Of a stretch of 64,000 bases of DNA, positions 15,297-23,938 are shown one piece after another (within the stretch, counting starts at the first letter, position 1; each line of letters starts with the position of its first letter). The notes beneath the pieces are model-generated. The model was given only the letters and a program-made list of their open reading frames with translations. It made no database searches and was not told the origin of the DNA. This DNA is from Clostridiaceae bacterium. Lineage in GTDB: Bacteria; Bacillota; Clostridia; Lachnospirales; Lachnospiraceae. The stretch covers positions 62,001 through 126,000 of the forward strand of contig CAJTGE010000005.1 in the NCBI GenBank assembly GCA_910575795.1, written 5' to 3'. The translations under genes were made by a program, and so were the position numbers.

Positions 15297-16492
15297 TCTG
15301 GTATCCGTATGAGCAGATGAAAACGATGAGGGCGCCTTACGAGATCGTGGATGCAGAGGGCGTTTATCTGTATACCAGGGAGAAAAAGCTGATAGACTCT
15401 GTGTCCTCCTGGTGGAGCGTGATCCATGGCTACAAGCACCCGGAGCTCAACCGGGCGCTTATTTCGCAGGCGGAAAAATTTTCTCACGTCATGCTCGGGG
15501 GACTGACCCATGAACCTGTAAAGCGGCTTTCGCAAAAGCTTGCAGACTGGCTTCCCGGGGATCTGGACTATACGTTTTTCTCGGATTCCGGAAGCGTGGC
15601 CGTGGAGGTGGCGCTGAAAATGGCGCTTCAGTATTATATGAACCGCGGGGAAACGGAGCGCACGATGATCCTGGCCCTTGAGCATGCCTACCACGGAGAC
15701 ACGTTTAAAACCATGGAGGCGGGCGACGACGAGGATTATCACTTCGTGCTGAAGGCGTACGGGCCCAGCCGCTATGTCGTACATATCCCAACTGAAATAA
15801 AAGCCCTGGAGCAGGCGTTTGAGGCATACCATGGCCGGCTCAACTGCCTGCTTGTGGAACCGCTTCTCCAGGGGGCGGGAGGCATGCGCATGTATGATGT
15901 CTCCTTCTTAAAGCGCGCCAGGGAGCTCTGCGACCGATACGGAGTGCTCCTGATCTTCGACGAGGTGGCCACAGGCTTTGGACGCACAGGGAATCGCTTC
16001 GTATCGGATCTGGTGCTGCCGGATATCCTGGTTCTCGGAAAAGCGCTGACCGGAGGCTATATCGGCCACGCGGTGACGGTAGCGAGGAAAAGGGTGTTTG
16101 ACGGCTTCTACGACGAGCATCCGGAGCACGCGCTGATGCACGGCCCGACCTTCATGGGAAATGCCCTTGCGTGCAGCGTGGCGCTCAAATCCATCGAGCT
16201 CTTTGAAACAGGGGACTACATGTCAAAGATCAAAAGGATTGAAGCAGTCACGCGCCGGGAGATGGAGGGCTTTACGGATCCGCGCATCCGCGAGATCCGG
16301 ATCATGGGCGGGTGCGTCTGCGCAGAAGTGACGGATGCGTCTGTGCTCAAAGGGTATCAGCAGTTTGCCTTTGAAAGAGGCGTGTTCAGCCGCCCGTTCC
16401 TCAACTGCCTGTATGCGATGGTTCCTTATGTGATCCGGGAAGAAGAGCTGGTAAAGGTGCTGGATACCATGAAAGCGTGGTTTCGGGTTTAA
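15293..16492 (+). CDS. bioA: Adenosylmethionine-8-amino-7-oxononanoate aminotransferase
   Basis: 399 residues, a PLP class III aminotransferase making 7,8-diaminopelargonate, the substrate of BioD. Lys250 in DILVLGKALTGG is the PLP-binding lysine; SSWWSVIHGYKHPELN (the Trp-Trp pair contacting the ligand), FSDSGSVAVEVALKMA and FDEVATGFGRTG are typical. The bioB and bioF genes are not next to it, so this locus supplies only the two middle steps. Confidence 0.93.
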   Translation: MIWYPYEQMKTMRAPYEIVDAEGVYLYTREKKLIDSVSSWWSVIHGYKHPELNRALISQAEKFSHVMLGGLTHEPVKRLSQKLADWLPGDLDYTFFSDSGSVAVEVALKMALQYYMNRGETERTMILALEHAYHGDTFKTMEAGDDEDYHFVLKAYGPSRYVVHIPTEIKALEQAFEAYHGRLNCLLVEPLLQGAGGMRMYDVSFLKRARELCDRYGVLLIFDEVATGFGRTGNRFVSDLVLPDILVLGKALTGGYIGHAVTVARKRVFDGFYDEHPEHALMHGPTFMGNALACSVALKSIELFETGDYMSKIKRIEAVTRREMEGFTDPRIREIRIMGGCVCAEVTDASVLKGYQQFAFERGVFSRPFLNCLYAMVPYVIREEELVKVLDTMKAWFRV

Positions 16493-16519
16493 CTGCGGCA
16501 ACCGTTTGCTTCTCTTAAA

Positions 16520-16614
16520 CTGTAACGCTTTTTGTTAGGTATGCCATTCTTCAAAGAGCCAGAGAATCAAAGCATTCCTCAATTTATGACATACCTAACT
16601 TGAATTCGTTACAG
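16520..16614 (+). repeat. Long imperfect palindrome upstream of the tRNA genes
   Basis: CTGTAACG (16520-16527) pairs with CGTTACAG (16607-16614), and GTTAGGTATG (16534-16543) pairs with CATACCTAAC (16590-16599), with an inner ATTCT/AGAAT pair. Downstream of it, CTGAACTGTTAC (about 16642-16653) matches one arm of the GTAACNGTTCAG palindromes. There is no T-run; probably a repeat element, not a terminator. The remaining sequence of 16493-16699 holds nothing else recognisable. Confidence 0.65.
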
Positions 16615-16699
16615 CTTAAAATTACCATTAGCTTAGTGTTATCTGAACTGTTACACGGACCGCGAAAAAAACAGAACAGATGAATTCGCAAAAATATGC

Positions 16700-16728
16700 T
16701 TGACAGCAGGGGAGATTTAGTATATACT
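16700..16728 (+). promoter_or_regulatory. Sigma-A promoter of the tRNA cluster
   Basis: TTGACA (16700-16705), a 17-base spacer and TATACT (16723-16728), about 57 bases upstream of tRNA-Arg, with no other promoter of this quality before the tRNAs. Confidence 0.85.
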
Positions 16729-16784
16729 ACCTTTGCTGTCAATCAATCCGGTCAGGCCGGTTTGACAGCATGCAAAGTGAATAT

Positions 16785-16858
<74 letters not shown>

Positions 16859-16897
16859 TTGAATCTGCAGGAAGACTGCCTCAGATTCATTGAATGT

Positions 16898-16972
16898 GGT
16901 GGGTATAGCGCAGCTGGTTAGCGCGCCAGATTGTGGCTCTGGAGGCCTAGGGTTCGAATCCCTATATCCACC
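16898..16972 (+). tRNA. tRNA-His (anticodon GTG)
   Basis: The acceptor GTGGGTA/TATCCAC carries an extra 5' G (16898) opposite the discriminator C, the histidine identity element. The anticodon stem is CCAGA-TTGTGGC-TCTGG with GTG. CCA is not encoded. A run of nine T follows directly. Confidence 0.95.
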
Positions 16973-17075
16973 TTTTTTTTCTGATTATACGGGAGATTGT
17001 ATAGTGAGAAAGCCCTCCGGGCGGGATCGCGTCACGGCGGATCGATGTCGCTTAGGCGGCCTTTTCTATTGCTGA

Positions 17076-17147
17076 TGGGCTATCGCCAAGCGGTAAGGCA
17101 CAGGACTTTGACTCCTGCATTCGTTGGTTCAAATCCAACTAGCCCAG
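17076..17147 (+). tRNA. tRNA-Gln (anticodon TTG)
   Basis: 72 bases. Acceptor TGGGCTA/TAGCCCA, anticodon stem CAGGA-CTTTGAC-TCCTG with TTG, T-arm GTTGGTTCAAATCCAAC. The weak U-A first pair is typical of tRNA-Gln. Confidence 0.95.
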
Positions 17148-17155
17148 TTGAATAA

Positions 17156-17228
17156 GGGGTATTAGCTCAGTCGGCAGAGCACTTGACTTTTAATCAAGTT
17201 GTCCGGGGTTCGAATCCCCGATGCCTCA
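17156..17228 (+). tRNA. tRNA-Lys (anticodon TTT)
   Basis: 73 bases. Acceptor GGGGTAT/ATGCCTC, D-arm GCTCAGTCGGCAGAGC, anticodon stem CTTGA-CTTTTAA-TCAAG with TTT, T-arm CCGGGGTTCGAATCCCCG. It is eight bases after tRNA-Gln and the last of the cluster. Confidence 0.95.
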
Positions 17229-17235
17229 TGGTATG

Positions 17236-17282
17236 GAAAGCCTTGTAAACATAGATTTTTTCTGTGCTTACGGAGGCTTTTC
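17236..17282 (+). terminator. Terminator of the tRNA cluster
   Basis: GAAAGCCTTGTAA pairs with TTACGGAGGCTTTTC (small bulge) around a T-rich loop, followed by a T-rich stretch. It ends the tRNA transcript just before the promoter at 17292. Confidence 0.75.
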
Positions 17283-17291
17283 GTTTTCTAT

Positions 17292-17320
17292 TTGACAAAA
17301 TTGCAGGCGATCTTTATAAT
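17292..17320 (+). promoter_or_regulatory. Consensus sigma-A promoter for the rhomboid-like gene
   Basis: TTGACA (17292-17297), a 17-base spacer and TATAAT (17315-17320): a perfect match to consensus, 29 bases before the chosen start codon. Confidence 0.9.
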
Positions 17321-17348
17321 AAAACCAGAGGCAGAGAGGATGTGGAAT

Positions 17349-18182
17349 ATGAACTTTTTCAGAAAGCTGGAACGGAAGTTTGGTAAATACGCGATTCCGA
17401 ATCTGATGTATTATATTGTCGGGCTGTACATCGTCGGCCTTGCGGTTCATCTTGTGAATCCGATGATTTATTATATGTATTTATCGCTGGACGCGGGGGC
17501 TGTTCTGCACGGCCAGGTCTGGCGGCTGGCGACGTTTCTGATCTGTCCGCCTTCTTCAGGCATATTTTTTAACCTGATTGCCCTGTACCTTTACTATTCC
17601 CTTGGATCCACGCTGGAGCAGGTATGGGGGACATTCCGTTTTAACGTCTACTTTTTTATGGGTGTGCTGGGGCACATCGCGGCAGCGTTTATCATCTATG
17701 CGCTGTCAGGCGTTTCTTATCCGATGAGTACCTATTACCTGAATGAATCGCTGTTCCTGGCCTTTGCCGCCACCTTCCCGCAGACGCAGTTCTGGGTGAT
17801 GGGCATACTGCCTATCAAGGCAAAGTGGCTGGGGATCTTTGTCGGCGCGCAGTTCCTTTATGATTTCATCGTGGGAGGCATGGCGGCGAGGCTCAGTATC
17901 GGCTTGGCGCTGCTCAATTTTGTCGTGTTCTTCCTGATAACGAGGAACTATACGTCCGTGAGTCCCAGGGAGCTGAAGAGGAAGCGGGCTTTTAAGTCAG
18001 AGGTAAAGCGGGCGAAGATCCAGAAGATCGCGCTCAGCCATCATAAATGCGCAGTCTGCGGCCGCACGGAAAAGGATGACCCGAATCTGGAGTTCCGCTA
18101 TTGCTCGAAGTGTGCGGGCGGGCTGGAATACTGCATGGATCATTTGTATACGCATAAGCATGTGACAGAAGAAGATTTGTAG
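17349..18182 (+). CDS. Rhomboid-like membrane protein with Cys/His-rich tail
   Basis: 277 residues. Six or so hydrophobic helices cover residues ~15-205; GQVWRLATFLICPP, FNLIALYLYYSLGSTLEQVWGTFRFNVYFFMGVLGHI and the overall layout match the rhomboid/Derlin fold. The GxSG catalytic serine motif is not present (the region reads LNESLFLAFAATF), so it is probably a pseudoprotease. The cytoplasmic tail (residues ~225-277) has CAVCGRTEKDD, CSKCAGGLEYCMDHLYTHKH, spaced like a zinc-binding knuckle. ATG 17349 has AGAGG upstream; ATG 17340 is too close to it. Function unknown. Confidence 0.75.
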   Translation: MNFFRKLERKFGKYAIPNLMYYIVGLYIVGLAVHLVNPMIYYMYLSLDAGAVLHGQVWRLATFLICPPSSGIFFNLIALYLYYSLGSTLEQVWGTFRFNVYFFMGVLGHIAAAFIIYALSGVSYPMSTYYLNESLFLAFAATFPQTQFWVMGILPIKAKWLGIFVGAQFLYDFIVGGMAARLSIGLALLNFVVFFLITRNYTSVSPRELKRKRAFKSEVKRAKIQKIALSHHKCAVCGRTEKDDPNLEFRYCSKCAGGLEYCMDHLYTHKHVTEEDL

Positions 18183-18250
18183 GGACGGCAGGATATGGCT
18201 GCCGCAGCCTATAGAATTTATAGAAGGGGAACAGGAGGCAGAACAGAGGA

Positions 18251-19687
18251 ATGAAGAAGACAAAGATTGTCTGTACGATGGGGCCGAATTCGGATGACCG
18301 GGAGGTTCTCCGGCAGATGGCGCTGAACGGGATGGACGTGGCGAGGTTTAATTTTTCTCATGGCGATCATGAGGAGCACAGGAAGCGTCTCGCGCTTCTG
18401 GAGAGCGTCAGGGAAGAGCTTGATCTCCCGATAGCCGCCCTTTTGGACACCAAAGGACCGGAGATACGCACAGGAACGCTTAAGGGCGGGCGGAAGGTTA
18501 TGCTGAAGGAGGGCGGTACGTATGTGCTGACCACGGAAGAGATCACAGGGGATGAAAATCGGGGGTTCATCAACTATGACGGTCTTGTGGAGGACGTACA
18601 GGCAGGAAGCAGGATTCTCATTGACGACGGCCTGATAGAGCTGGAGGTGAGGGAAATCCGCGGCTGTGAGATTGTGTGCCGCATTATAAACGGAGGGGAG
18701 CTGGGCGAGAGGAAGGGCGTGAATGTGCCCAATGTAAAGGTTCGCCTGCCTGCCCTGACGGAAAAGGATCGGGAGGATATCCAATTCGGGATCGAGGCGG
18801 GCTTTGATTTTGTGGCGGCCTCGTTTGTACGGAATGCGGAGGCGGTCCGTGAGATCCGCCGGCTTCTCGACGAAAACGGCTCGCGGATGCAGATTATTTC
18901 CAAGATTGAGAACGCGGAGGGGATTGAGCACATCGACGAGATTATCGAGGCCAGCGACGGGATCATGGTGGCGCGCGGCGACATGGGCGTGGAGATTCCG
19001 GCGGAGAAGGTTCCCCATATTCAGAAGATCCTGATCCGCAAGTGCAATGAAGCCTGCAAGGTGGTGATCACAGCCACGCAGATGCTGGATTCCATGATCC
19101 GCAATCCCCGCCCCACCCGCGCAGAGGTGGCGGATGTGGCGAATGCCGTTTATGACGGGACGGATGCGGTGATGCTGTCAGGGGAGACGGCGATGGGAAA
19201 TTATCCGGTGGAGGCAGTGCGGATGATGAGCCAGATCGTAGAGGATTCAGAGCAATATCTGGATTATCTGTCCTATCAGAGGAGAAGAGTCAGAGGGGAA
19301 CATGCGGGGAATATTTCCAATGCTGTCTGCTATTCGTCTGTGGCAACGGCCCAGGAGCTCGGCGCAAAGGCGATCGTAGCGCCTACCATCAGCGGCTTTA
19401 CGGCAAGGATGCTTTCCAAGTGGCGTCCGAAGACGCCGGTTGTGGGCCTGTCGCCCAGCATGGCGTCCGTGAGGCAGATGCAGCTTTACTGGGGAGTAAA
19501 GCCCTTTCACGCCAAGCGCGCCGAATCGACGGATGTGCTGATTTATTCTTCGATGGAACTTTTAAAGAGCAGAGGTATCATAAAAGAACAGGATTTGGTG
19601 GTTGCCACGGCCGGCGTGGTGACGCACTCAAACCGTCATGAACCGGCGACAGATACGAATATTATGCGCGTGGTTGTGACAGACTGA
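18251..19687 (+). CDS. pyk: Pyruvate kinase
   Basis: 478 residues. It makes pyruvate and ATP from phosphoenolpyruvate in the last step of glycolysis. Conserved blocks: [37 protein letters not shown] (substrate and metal site), [20 protein letters not shown] and [21 protein letters not shown] (the pyruvate kinase signature). It ends after the C-terminal allosteric domain and lacks the extra PEP-utiliser domain found in the ~585-residue enzymes of many Firmicutes. It starts 68 bases after the rhomboid-like gene. Confidence 0.95.
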   Translation: MKKTKIVCTMGPNSDDREVLRQMALNGMDVARFNFSHGDHEEHRKRLALLESVREELDLPIAALLDTKGPEIRTGTLKGGRKVMLKEGGTYVLTTEEITGDENRGFINYDGLVEDVQAGSRILIDDGLIELEVREIRGCEIVCRIINGGELGERKGVNVPNVKVRLPALTEKDREDIQFGIEAGFDFVAASFVRNAEAVREIRRLLDENGSRMQIISKIENAEGIEHIDEIIEASDGIMVARGDMGVEIPAEKVPHIQKILIRKCNEACKVVITATQMLDSMIRNPRPTRAEVADVANAVYDGTDAVMLSGETAMGNYPVEAVRMMSQIVEDSEQYLDYLSYQRRRVRGEHAGNISNAVCYSSVATAQELGAKAIVAPTISGFTARMLSKWRPKTPVVGLSPSMASVRQMQLYWGVKPFHAKRAESTDVLIYSSMELLKSRGIIKEQDLVVATAGVVTHSNRHEPATDTNIMRVVVTD

Positions 19688-19722
19688 GCCCGGCCGCTGC
19701 TCCATACAAATGGGGAGGATTT

Positions 19723-21420
19723 ATGAATATGACAAAGAATAAGATGACGAAATCAGCGAAGACGAAGCTGTTAAGTATCGTTACGATTATCCTGATTCTT
19801 TTATGCGCGTTTTCCATGTTTTCTGTGGCGCGTTTTAACAGCAAGCTGACGCTTGCCCTGGGCAACCAGACGAATCTGATTGTCGCTGCGAACGGCTTTT
19901 CGGATGCATCGACCTATCTGACCAAGGAGGTCAGAAGCTATGCCGTGACAGGAAAAAAGGAGTATTACGATAACTACTGGAAGGAAGTCAATACGGATAA
20001 GAACAGGGAAAAGCATGTGGCGGCGATGAAGGCGATCGGCCTTACTTCAGAGGAATCCGCCATGGTGGATCAGATTTCCTCGCTGTCCAACAACCTGGTT
20101 CCCCTGGAGGAAGAGGCCATGGAGCTGACGGAGCAGGGGCACAGGGAACGGGCGTATACGATTCTTTATGGAGATCAATACGAGTCGGGCGTGCAGCAGA
20201 TCCAGGATGTCGTGAACAAGTTTGACGCGGCTATCAAAAAGAGGATGGAGGCTGAGGTCAGCAGCATATACCGCAAGGTTGTGATCTTTACGGCGATTGT
20301 CTATGTCTGTGTGGGAATCATTCTGTGCGCCCAGATTTGCGTTATCCTGTTCGTCTTAAAGGAACTGATTGATCCGATTATCAAGTTTGAGAGGAAGATG
20401 AAGGAATTTTCCGAGGGAAATTTAAACGGTTCCTTTGAACTGGAAGAGGATAACACGGAGATCGGCAGGACGGCGGCTTCCATCAAGCGGTTCCAGCAAT
20501 TCCAGAAAGAGATCATTGAGGATATCGGCTATCTGTTAGGCGAGATGGCGAACGGCAATTTCTCGATCCGCACCAGATGCGAGGGCAATTATATAGGCGA
20601 TTACAAGAATGTCCTTCTATCCTTAAGGCAGATTAACGGGATGCTCAGCTCCACCCTGAGAGACATCAGGGAGGCATCGGAGCAGGTGAACAGCGGCGCG
20701 GATCAGGTTTCCTCCGGCGCGCAGGGACTTTCCCAGGGCGCGACCGAGCAGGCGGCCTCTGTGCAGGAGCTGTCGGCCTCCGTGGCGGATATTACGAATG
20801 ATCTCCACAAGATGGCGGATCAGACGCAGACAGCCGCTGAGCTTGTAGGGCAGGCGGAGACTGCCCTCAACAACGGCATGGAGGAGATGGAGGAGATGGT
20901 AAAGGCCATGCACAATATCGAGCGCTCTTCGCTTGAGATTGAGCATATTGTGAAGACCATTGATGACATCGCATTCCAGACGAACATTCTGGCCCTGAAT
21001 GCGGCGGTGGAGGCCGCGAGGGCCGGTTCCGCGGGCAAAGGCTTTGCGGTTGTGGCGGACGAGGTGCGCAACCTGGCGCAGAAGTCGGCGGAGGCGGCCA
21101 AGAGCACGACGTCCCTCATTGCAGAGTCCTCCAGGGCGGTAAAAGAGGGCATGGATATTGCCGAGAGGACCGAGGGCGCCGTGGGCCAGGCGGCAAAGAA
21201 TTCAAAAGAAGCGGCCGGTATTGTGATGAATATCAAGAACACCTCCTATGTAGAGGTGGACGCGGCGAACCAGATGCTCCAGAATATCGATCAGATCTCA
21301 GCGGTCGTGCAGAACAACAGCGCTACGGCCGAACAGAGCGCCGCCGCCAGCGAGGAGCTCTCCGGACAGGCGAACATGCTCAAGGCCCTGATTGGAAAAT
21401 TCCGGCTGCGGGATGCTTAA
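19723..21420 (+). CDS. Methyl-accepting chemotaxis protein
   Basis: 565 residues. TM1 (about residues 14-35), a ~150-residue helical extracellular domain (four-helix-bundle type, no Cache or PAS motif seen), TM2 (~188-212) and a HAMP-like linker are followed by the signalling coiled coil. The hairpin tip reads [44 protein letters not shown], the highly conserved CheA/CheW contact. Ala/Gln/Glu-rich flanks are the methylation helices; no CheR-tethering pentapeptide is present. The ligand is unknown. It starts 35 bases after pyk and may share its transcript. Confidence 0.93.
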   Translation: MNMTKNKMTKSAKTKLLSIVTIILILLCAFSMFSVARFNSKLTLALGNQTNLIVAANGFSDASTYLTKEVRSYAVTGKKEYYDNYWKEVNTDKNREKHVAAMKAIGLTSEESAMVDQISSLSNNLVPLEEEAMELTEQGHRERAYTILYGDQYESGVQQIQDVVNKFDAAIKKRMEAEVSSIYRKVVIFTAIVYVCVGIILCAQICVILFVLKELIDPIIKFERKMKEFSEGNLNGSFELEEDNTEIGRTAASIKRFQQFQKEIIEDIGYLLGEMANGNFSIRTRCEGNYIGDYKNVLLSLRQINGMLSSTLRDIREASEQVNSGADQVSSGAQGLSQGATEQAASVQELSASVADITNDLHKMADQTQTAAELVGQAETALNNGMEEMEEMVKAMHNIERSSLEIEHIVKTIDDIAFQTNILALNAAVEAARAGSAGKGFAVVADEVRNLAQKSAEAAKSTTSLIAESSRAVKEGMDIAERTEGAVGQAAKNSKEAAGIVMNIKNTSYVEVDAANQMLQNIDQISAVVQNNSATAEQSAAASEELSGQANMLKALIGKFRLRDA

Positions 21421-21433
21421 GATTTTGAGTATG

Positions 21434-21464
21434 GTAACAGTTTGGATAACCTCAGAACTGTCAC
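21434..21464 (+). repeat. Palindrome of the GTAACNGTTCAG type after the chemoreceptor gene
   Basis: GTAACAGTT (21434-21442) pairs with AACTGTCAC (21456-21464) around a 13-base loop. There is no T-run directly after it. Confidence 0.6.
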
Positions 21465-21492
21465 TGAGTATAAACTTTGGTTTTTCGGGTTG

Positions 21493-21521
21493 TTGACTAA
21501 TTTTTAAAAGTAGTGTATAAA
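21493..21521 (+). promoter_or_regulatory. Promoter of lysA
   Basis: TTGACT (21493-21498), a 17-base spacer and TATAAA (21516-21521), 99 bases before the start codon, leaving a leader that contains the hairpin at 21541-21590. Confidence 0.75.
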
Positions 21522-21540
21522 TAACAGGAAAAGACAAGGG

Positions 21541-21590
21541 AGTCTGATCCGGCTGCGGGGAATGTGTTGCCTCCGCTTCCGGTTCAGGCT
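21541..21590 (+). promoter_or_regulatory. Leader hairpin upstream of lysA
   Basis: Three paired blocks nest in order: AGTCTGA with TCAGGCT, CCGG with CCGG, and GCGG with CCGC around an AATGTGTTG loop. Only TTCTTTG follows, a weak U-tract. It could be a partial terminator or an RNA-stability element. The leader is too short for a lysine riboswitch. Confidence 0.5.
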
Positions 21591-21619
21591 TCTTTGATAC
21601 GTTTGGAGGAGATTAAAAA

Positions 21620-22894
21620 GTGGAAAAGAAGCCGTTTGTTACCCTGGAACAGCTCCGGGAGATGAAAAAGACCTATCCGACCCCGTTCCATCTCTATGAT
21701 GAGAAGGGGATCCGCAAGAATGCAAAGAAGTTACAGGAGGCGTTTTCCTGGAATCCCGGTTTCCGGGAATATTTTGCCGTGAAGGCGACGCCGAATCCGT
21801 TTATCATCAACATTTTAAAGGAGCTGGGCTGCGGGGTGGACTGTTCCTCGGAGACCGAGCTGATGATGGCGGAGGCCATGGGATACAGGGGAGAGGGTAT
21901 CATGTTTTCCTCCAATGACACGCCGCCGGAGGAATTCCGGCTCGCGGACAGGCTGGGGGCCATTATCAACCTGGATGATTTTACGCATATTGAATTTCTG
22001 GAGAAAACCATTGGCCGTATTCCGGAAACGATTAGCTGCCGTTATAATCCGGGCGGGCTGTTTAAGATCAGCAATGACATCATGGACAACCCGGGCGATT
22101 CCAAGTACGGCATGACGGCGGATCAGCTAAAAGAGGCGTTCCGGGTCCTTAAGGAAAAAGGGGCGAAGCGGTTCGGGATCCACGCTTTTCTGGCCAGCAA
22201 TACAGTGACCAATGAGTATTACCCCATGCTGGCAAGGGTTCTGTTTGAAAAGGCCGTGCAGCTTAAGGAAGAAACCGGGGCTGACATCCGCTTTATCAAC
22301 CTTTCCGGCGGAATCGGAATCCCCTACCGCCCGGATCAGGAGCCAAACGATATCGCCGCCATCGGAGAGGGGGTCAGACAGGCATATGAAGAGATCCTCG
22401 TCCCGGCCGGCATGGGAGACGTGGCGCTCTGCACAGAGCTGGGCCGTTTCATGCTCGGCCCCTACGGCTGTCTGGTAACCACAGCGATCCACGAGAAGCA
22501 CACGCACAAGGAATACATCGGAGTGGACGCCTGCGCCGTCAACCTCATGCGCCCGGCCATGTACGGCGCGTATCACCACATCACCGTAATGGGCAAAGAG
22601 GACAGGCCCCATGATCACAAGTACGATGTAACAGGTTCTCTTTGTGAAAATAATGACAAATTTGCCATTGACCGGATGCTGCCGGAGATCGAAAAGGGGG
22701 ATATTCTTGTGATTCACGATACGGGAGCGCACGGGTTTTCTATGGGGTATAATTATAATGGCAAGCTTCGGTCGGCGGAGCTGCTTTTGAAGGAGGATGG
22801 GTCTGTGCAGATGATCCGCCGCGCGGAGACGCCGGAGGATTATTTTGCTACGTTTGATTTTAGCGGGTTGTTTGGTTCTGTAGGCAATAGGTGA
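21620..22894 (+). CDS. lysA: Diaminopimelate decarboxylase family (PLP, fold III)
   Basis: 424 residues. YFAVKATPNP holds the PLP lysine (about residue 54); GCGVDCSSETEL, NLSGGIGIPYRPDQ, ELGRFMLGPYG (Glu-Gly-Arg phosphate loop equivalent) and SLCENNDKFA (active-site Cys donated across the dimer) match group IV decarboxylases. LysA makes lysine from meso-diaminopimelate. Carboxynorspermidine decarboxylases share the fold, but the length and motifs fit the long clostridial diaminopimelate type. GGAGGAG precedes the GTG-type start at 21620. It stands alone, with its own promoter. Confidence 0.8.
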   Translation: MEKKPFVTLEQLREMKKTYPTPFHLYDEKGIRKNAKKLQEAFSWNPGFREYFAVKATPNPFIINILKELGCGVDCSSETELMMAEAMGYRGEGIMFSSNDTPPEEFRLADRLGAIINLDDFTHIEFLEKTIGRIPETISCRYNPGGLFKISNDIMDNPGDSKYGMTADQLKEAFRVLKEKGAKRFGIHAFLASNTVTNEYYPMLARVLFEKAVQLKEETGADIRFINLSGGIGIPYRPDQEPNDIAAIGEGVRQAYEEILVPAGMGDVALCTELGRFMLGPYGCLVTTAIHEKHTHKEYIGVDACAVNLMRPAMYGAYHHITVMGKEDRPHDHKYDVTGSLCENNDKFAIDRMLPEIEKGDILVIHDTGAHGFSMGYNYNGKLRSAELLLKEDGSVQMIRRAETPEDYFATFDFSGLFGSVGNR

Positions 22895-22908
22895 ATTACG
22901 GGGAGGCC

Positions 22909-23046
22909 GCCAGCGCCAGGTTCTATATCCAACAGAACCCCGCTCCCGCTCGGAGAAAAGCGCAGCGGATGCTAAGCTCGAAAAGACCTCGCTAAGCACC
23001 GGCGGTTTTCTACGGGTTCTTTATGGATATAGAACCTGGCGCTGGC
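22909..23046 (-). repeat. 138-bp structured repeat, copy R1 (inverted relative to R2 and R3)
   Basis: The ends GCCAGCGCCAGG-TTCTATATCC (22909-22930) and GGATATAGAA-CCTGGCGCTGGC (23025-23046) are a perfect 22-bp inverted repeat. Inside are further pairs: AGAACCC with GGGTTCT, and TGCTTAGC with GCTTAGCA around an AGGTCTTTTCG loop (read on the minus strand). It has the same length as R2 and R3 and differs from them mainly by paired, compensatory changes. Confidence 0.9.
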
Positions 23047-23644
23047 TACTTGATCGGCTGGCCAGGGATCTGTGACAGCCGAAAGGCCCGGTATGGGGGT
23101 AAAAGATCATATATTTTAAAGTATGGAGTGATGACATCCATCCAAAAGGCAGCGCAAACCCCATAAGATAAGTTAAAAATTGCAATAATGCAGAAACAGT
23201 CATTTTTATTGCATGGTAAATTGGAATATTAAGAATTTCTTCATAATTTATTCAAATACTATACAAACATTTTACGGCGAAGCGTGCTATACTATAACCA
23301 TAATAAATGCACGATACAAACGCTAGAAAGTCCTTAGAACTTTTTGAAATTCCGAAATCCCAAATGAATGAGTCCTTTGCCGGGTGGCAGGGGACTTTTT
23401 CATTTGCACCATATATTTTATGCCCCTGTTAAAGCCTGGGCGTTTTACGGCAGTAGACTTCGCCAGAGCATTTTTCAAATACGCTCCACGGCTGTACCAC
23501 AGCGTTGCATAGATACCTTATAGATATCAGTGAATATCGGGTGCTGAATTCACCTTTATTTGTGCAATACTGTAGTGTAATACATTCAGGCTCATGAAAA
23601 AACAGGCATCAGGCATTCAAAAATCACAGCCAGCCAGTAACGTA
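23047..23644. other. Gene-free interval between R1 and R2
   Basis: 598 bases with no supported coding frame. 23220-23310 is markedly AT-rich. A candidate small RNA is at 23305-23406. From 23430 to 23560 the minus strand reads in part like a short coding remnant (RCGTAVERIFEKCSGEVYC) but it has stop codons and no start. The interval is bracketed by the inverted R1/R2 pair. Confidence 0.5.
23305..23406 (+). ncRNA. Candidate small RNA or orphan attenuator
   Basis: A promoter-like TTTACG (23271-23276), 16 bases, TATAAC (23293-23298) precedes it. At the 3' end CAAATGAA (23361-23368) pairs with TTCATTTG (23399-23406) and AGTCC with GGACT, enclosing TTTGCCGGGTGGCA, with a TTTTT tract inside the stem. 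AAAGTCC at 23327-23333 can alternatively pair with GGACTTT at 23392-23398, an antiterminator-like choice. No known RNA family is recognised and no gene follows within 500 bases. Confidence 0.4.
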
Positions 23645-23782
23645 GCCAGTGCGGGCTTGTATATCCATAAGGAACCCGTAGAAAACCGCCGGCACTTAGC
23701 GAGGTCTTTTCGAGCTTAGTGTCCGCTGCGCTTTTCTCCGAGCGGGAGCGGGGTTCCGTTGGATATACAAGCCCGCACTGGC
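23645..23782 (+). repeat. 138-bp structured repeat, copy R2
   Basis: GCCAGTGCGGGC-TTGTATATCCA (23645-23667) and its exact reverse complement at 23760-23782 form a perfect 23-bp inverted repeat whose outer bases differ from those of R1. Inner pairs are GGAACCC with GGGTTCC, CACTTAGC with GCTTAGTG, and CTCC with GGAG. The core between the arms is nearly identical to R3. Confidence 0.9.
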
Positions 23783-23858
23783 GGCCCTTTCGCGCCCCCA
23801 CTGGCAGCTCTTCACTGAAAGTTATTCACAAAAGCAAATTCACAAAACTAACAAACGG

Positions 23859-23887
23859 TTGCGCGAACCCCAAAAAGATGATATATT
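23859..23887 (+). promoter_or_regulatory. Candidate promoter of lepA
   Basis: TTGCGC (23859-23864), a 17-base spacer and TATATT (23882-23887), about 52 bases before the lepA start and downstream of repeat R2. Confidence 0.6.
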
Positions 23888-23938
23888 TTACTGTAATCTC
23901 CGAAACCCGGAAACATTGAAAAAAGAGAGGAATATCAA

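Noticed and set aside
21522-21619. Lysine riboswitch upstream of lysA
   Set aside because: The leader of about 98 bases is too short, and only a single stem is present instead of the five-helix junction.
23021-23203. A 60-codon minus-strand frame in the R1-R2 interval
   Set aside because: It has no ribosome binding site, overlaps repeat R1 and resembles no protein.
23371-23398. T-box element suggested by GGGTGGCA
   Set aside because: The rest of the T-box core (AGGGTGGNACCGCG with a specifier stem) is absent and no synthetase or amino-acid gene follows.
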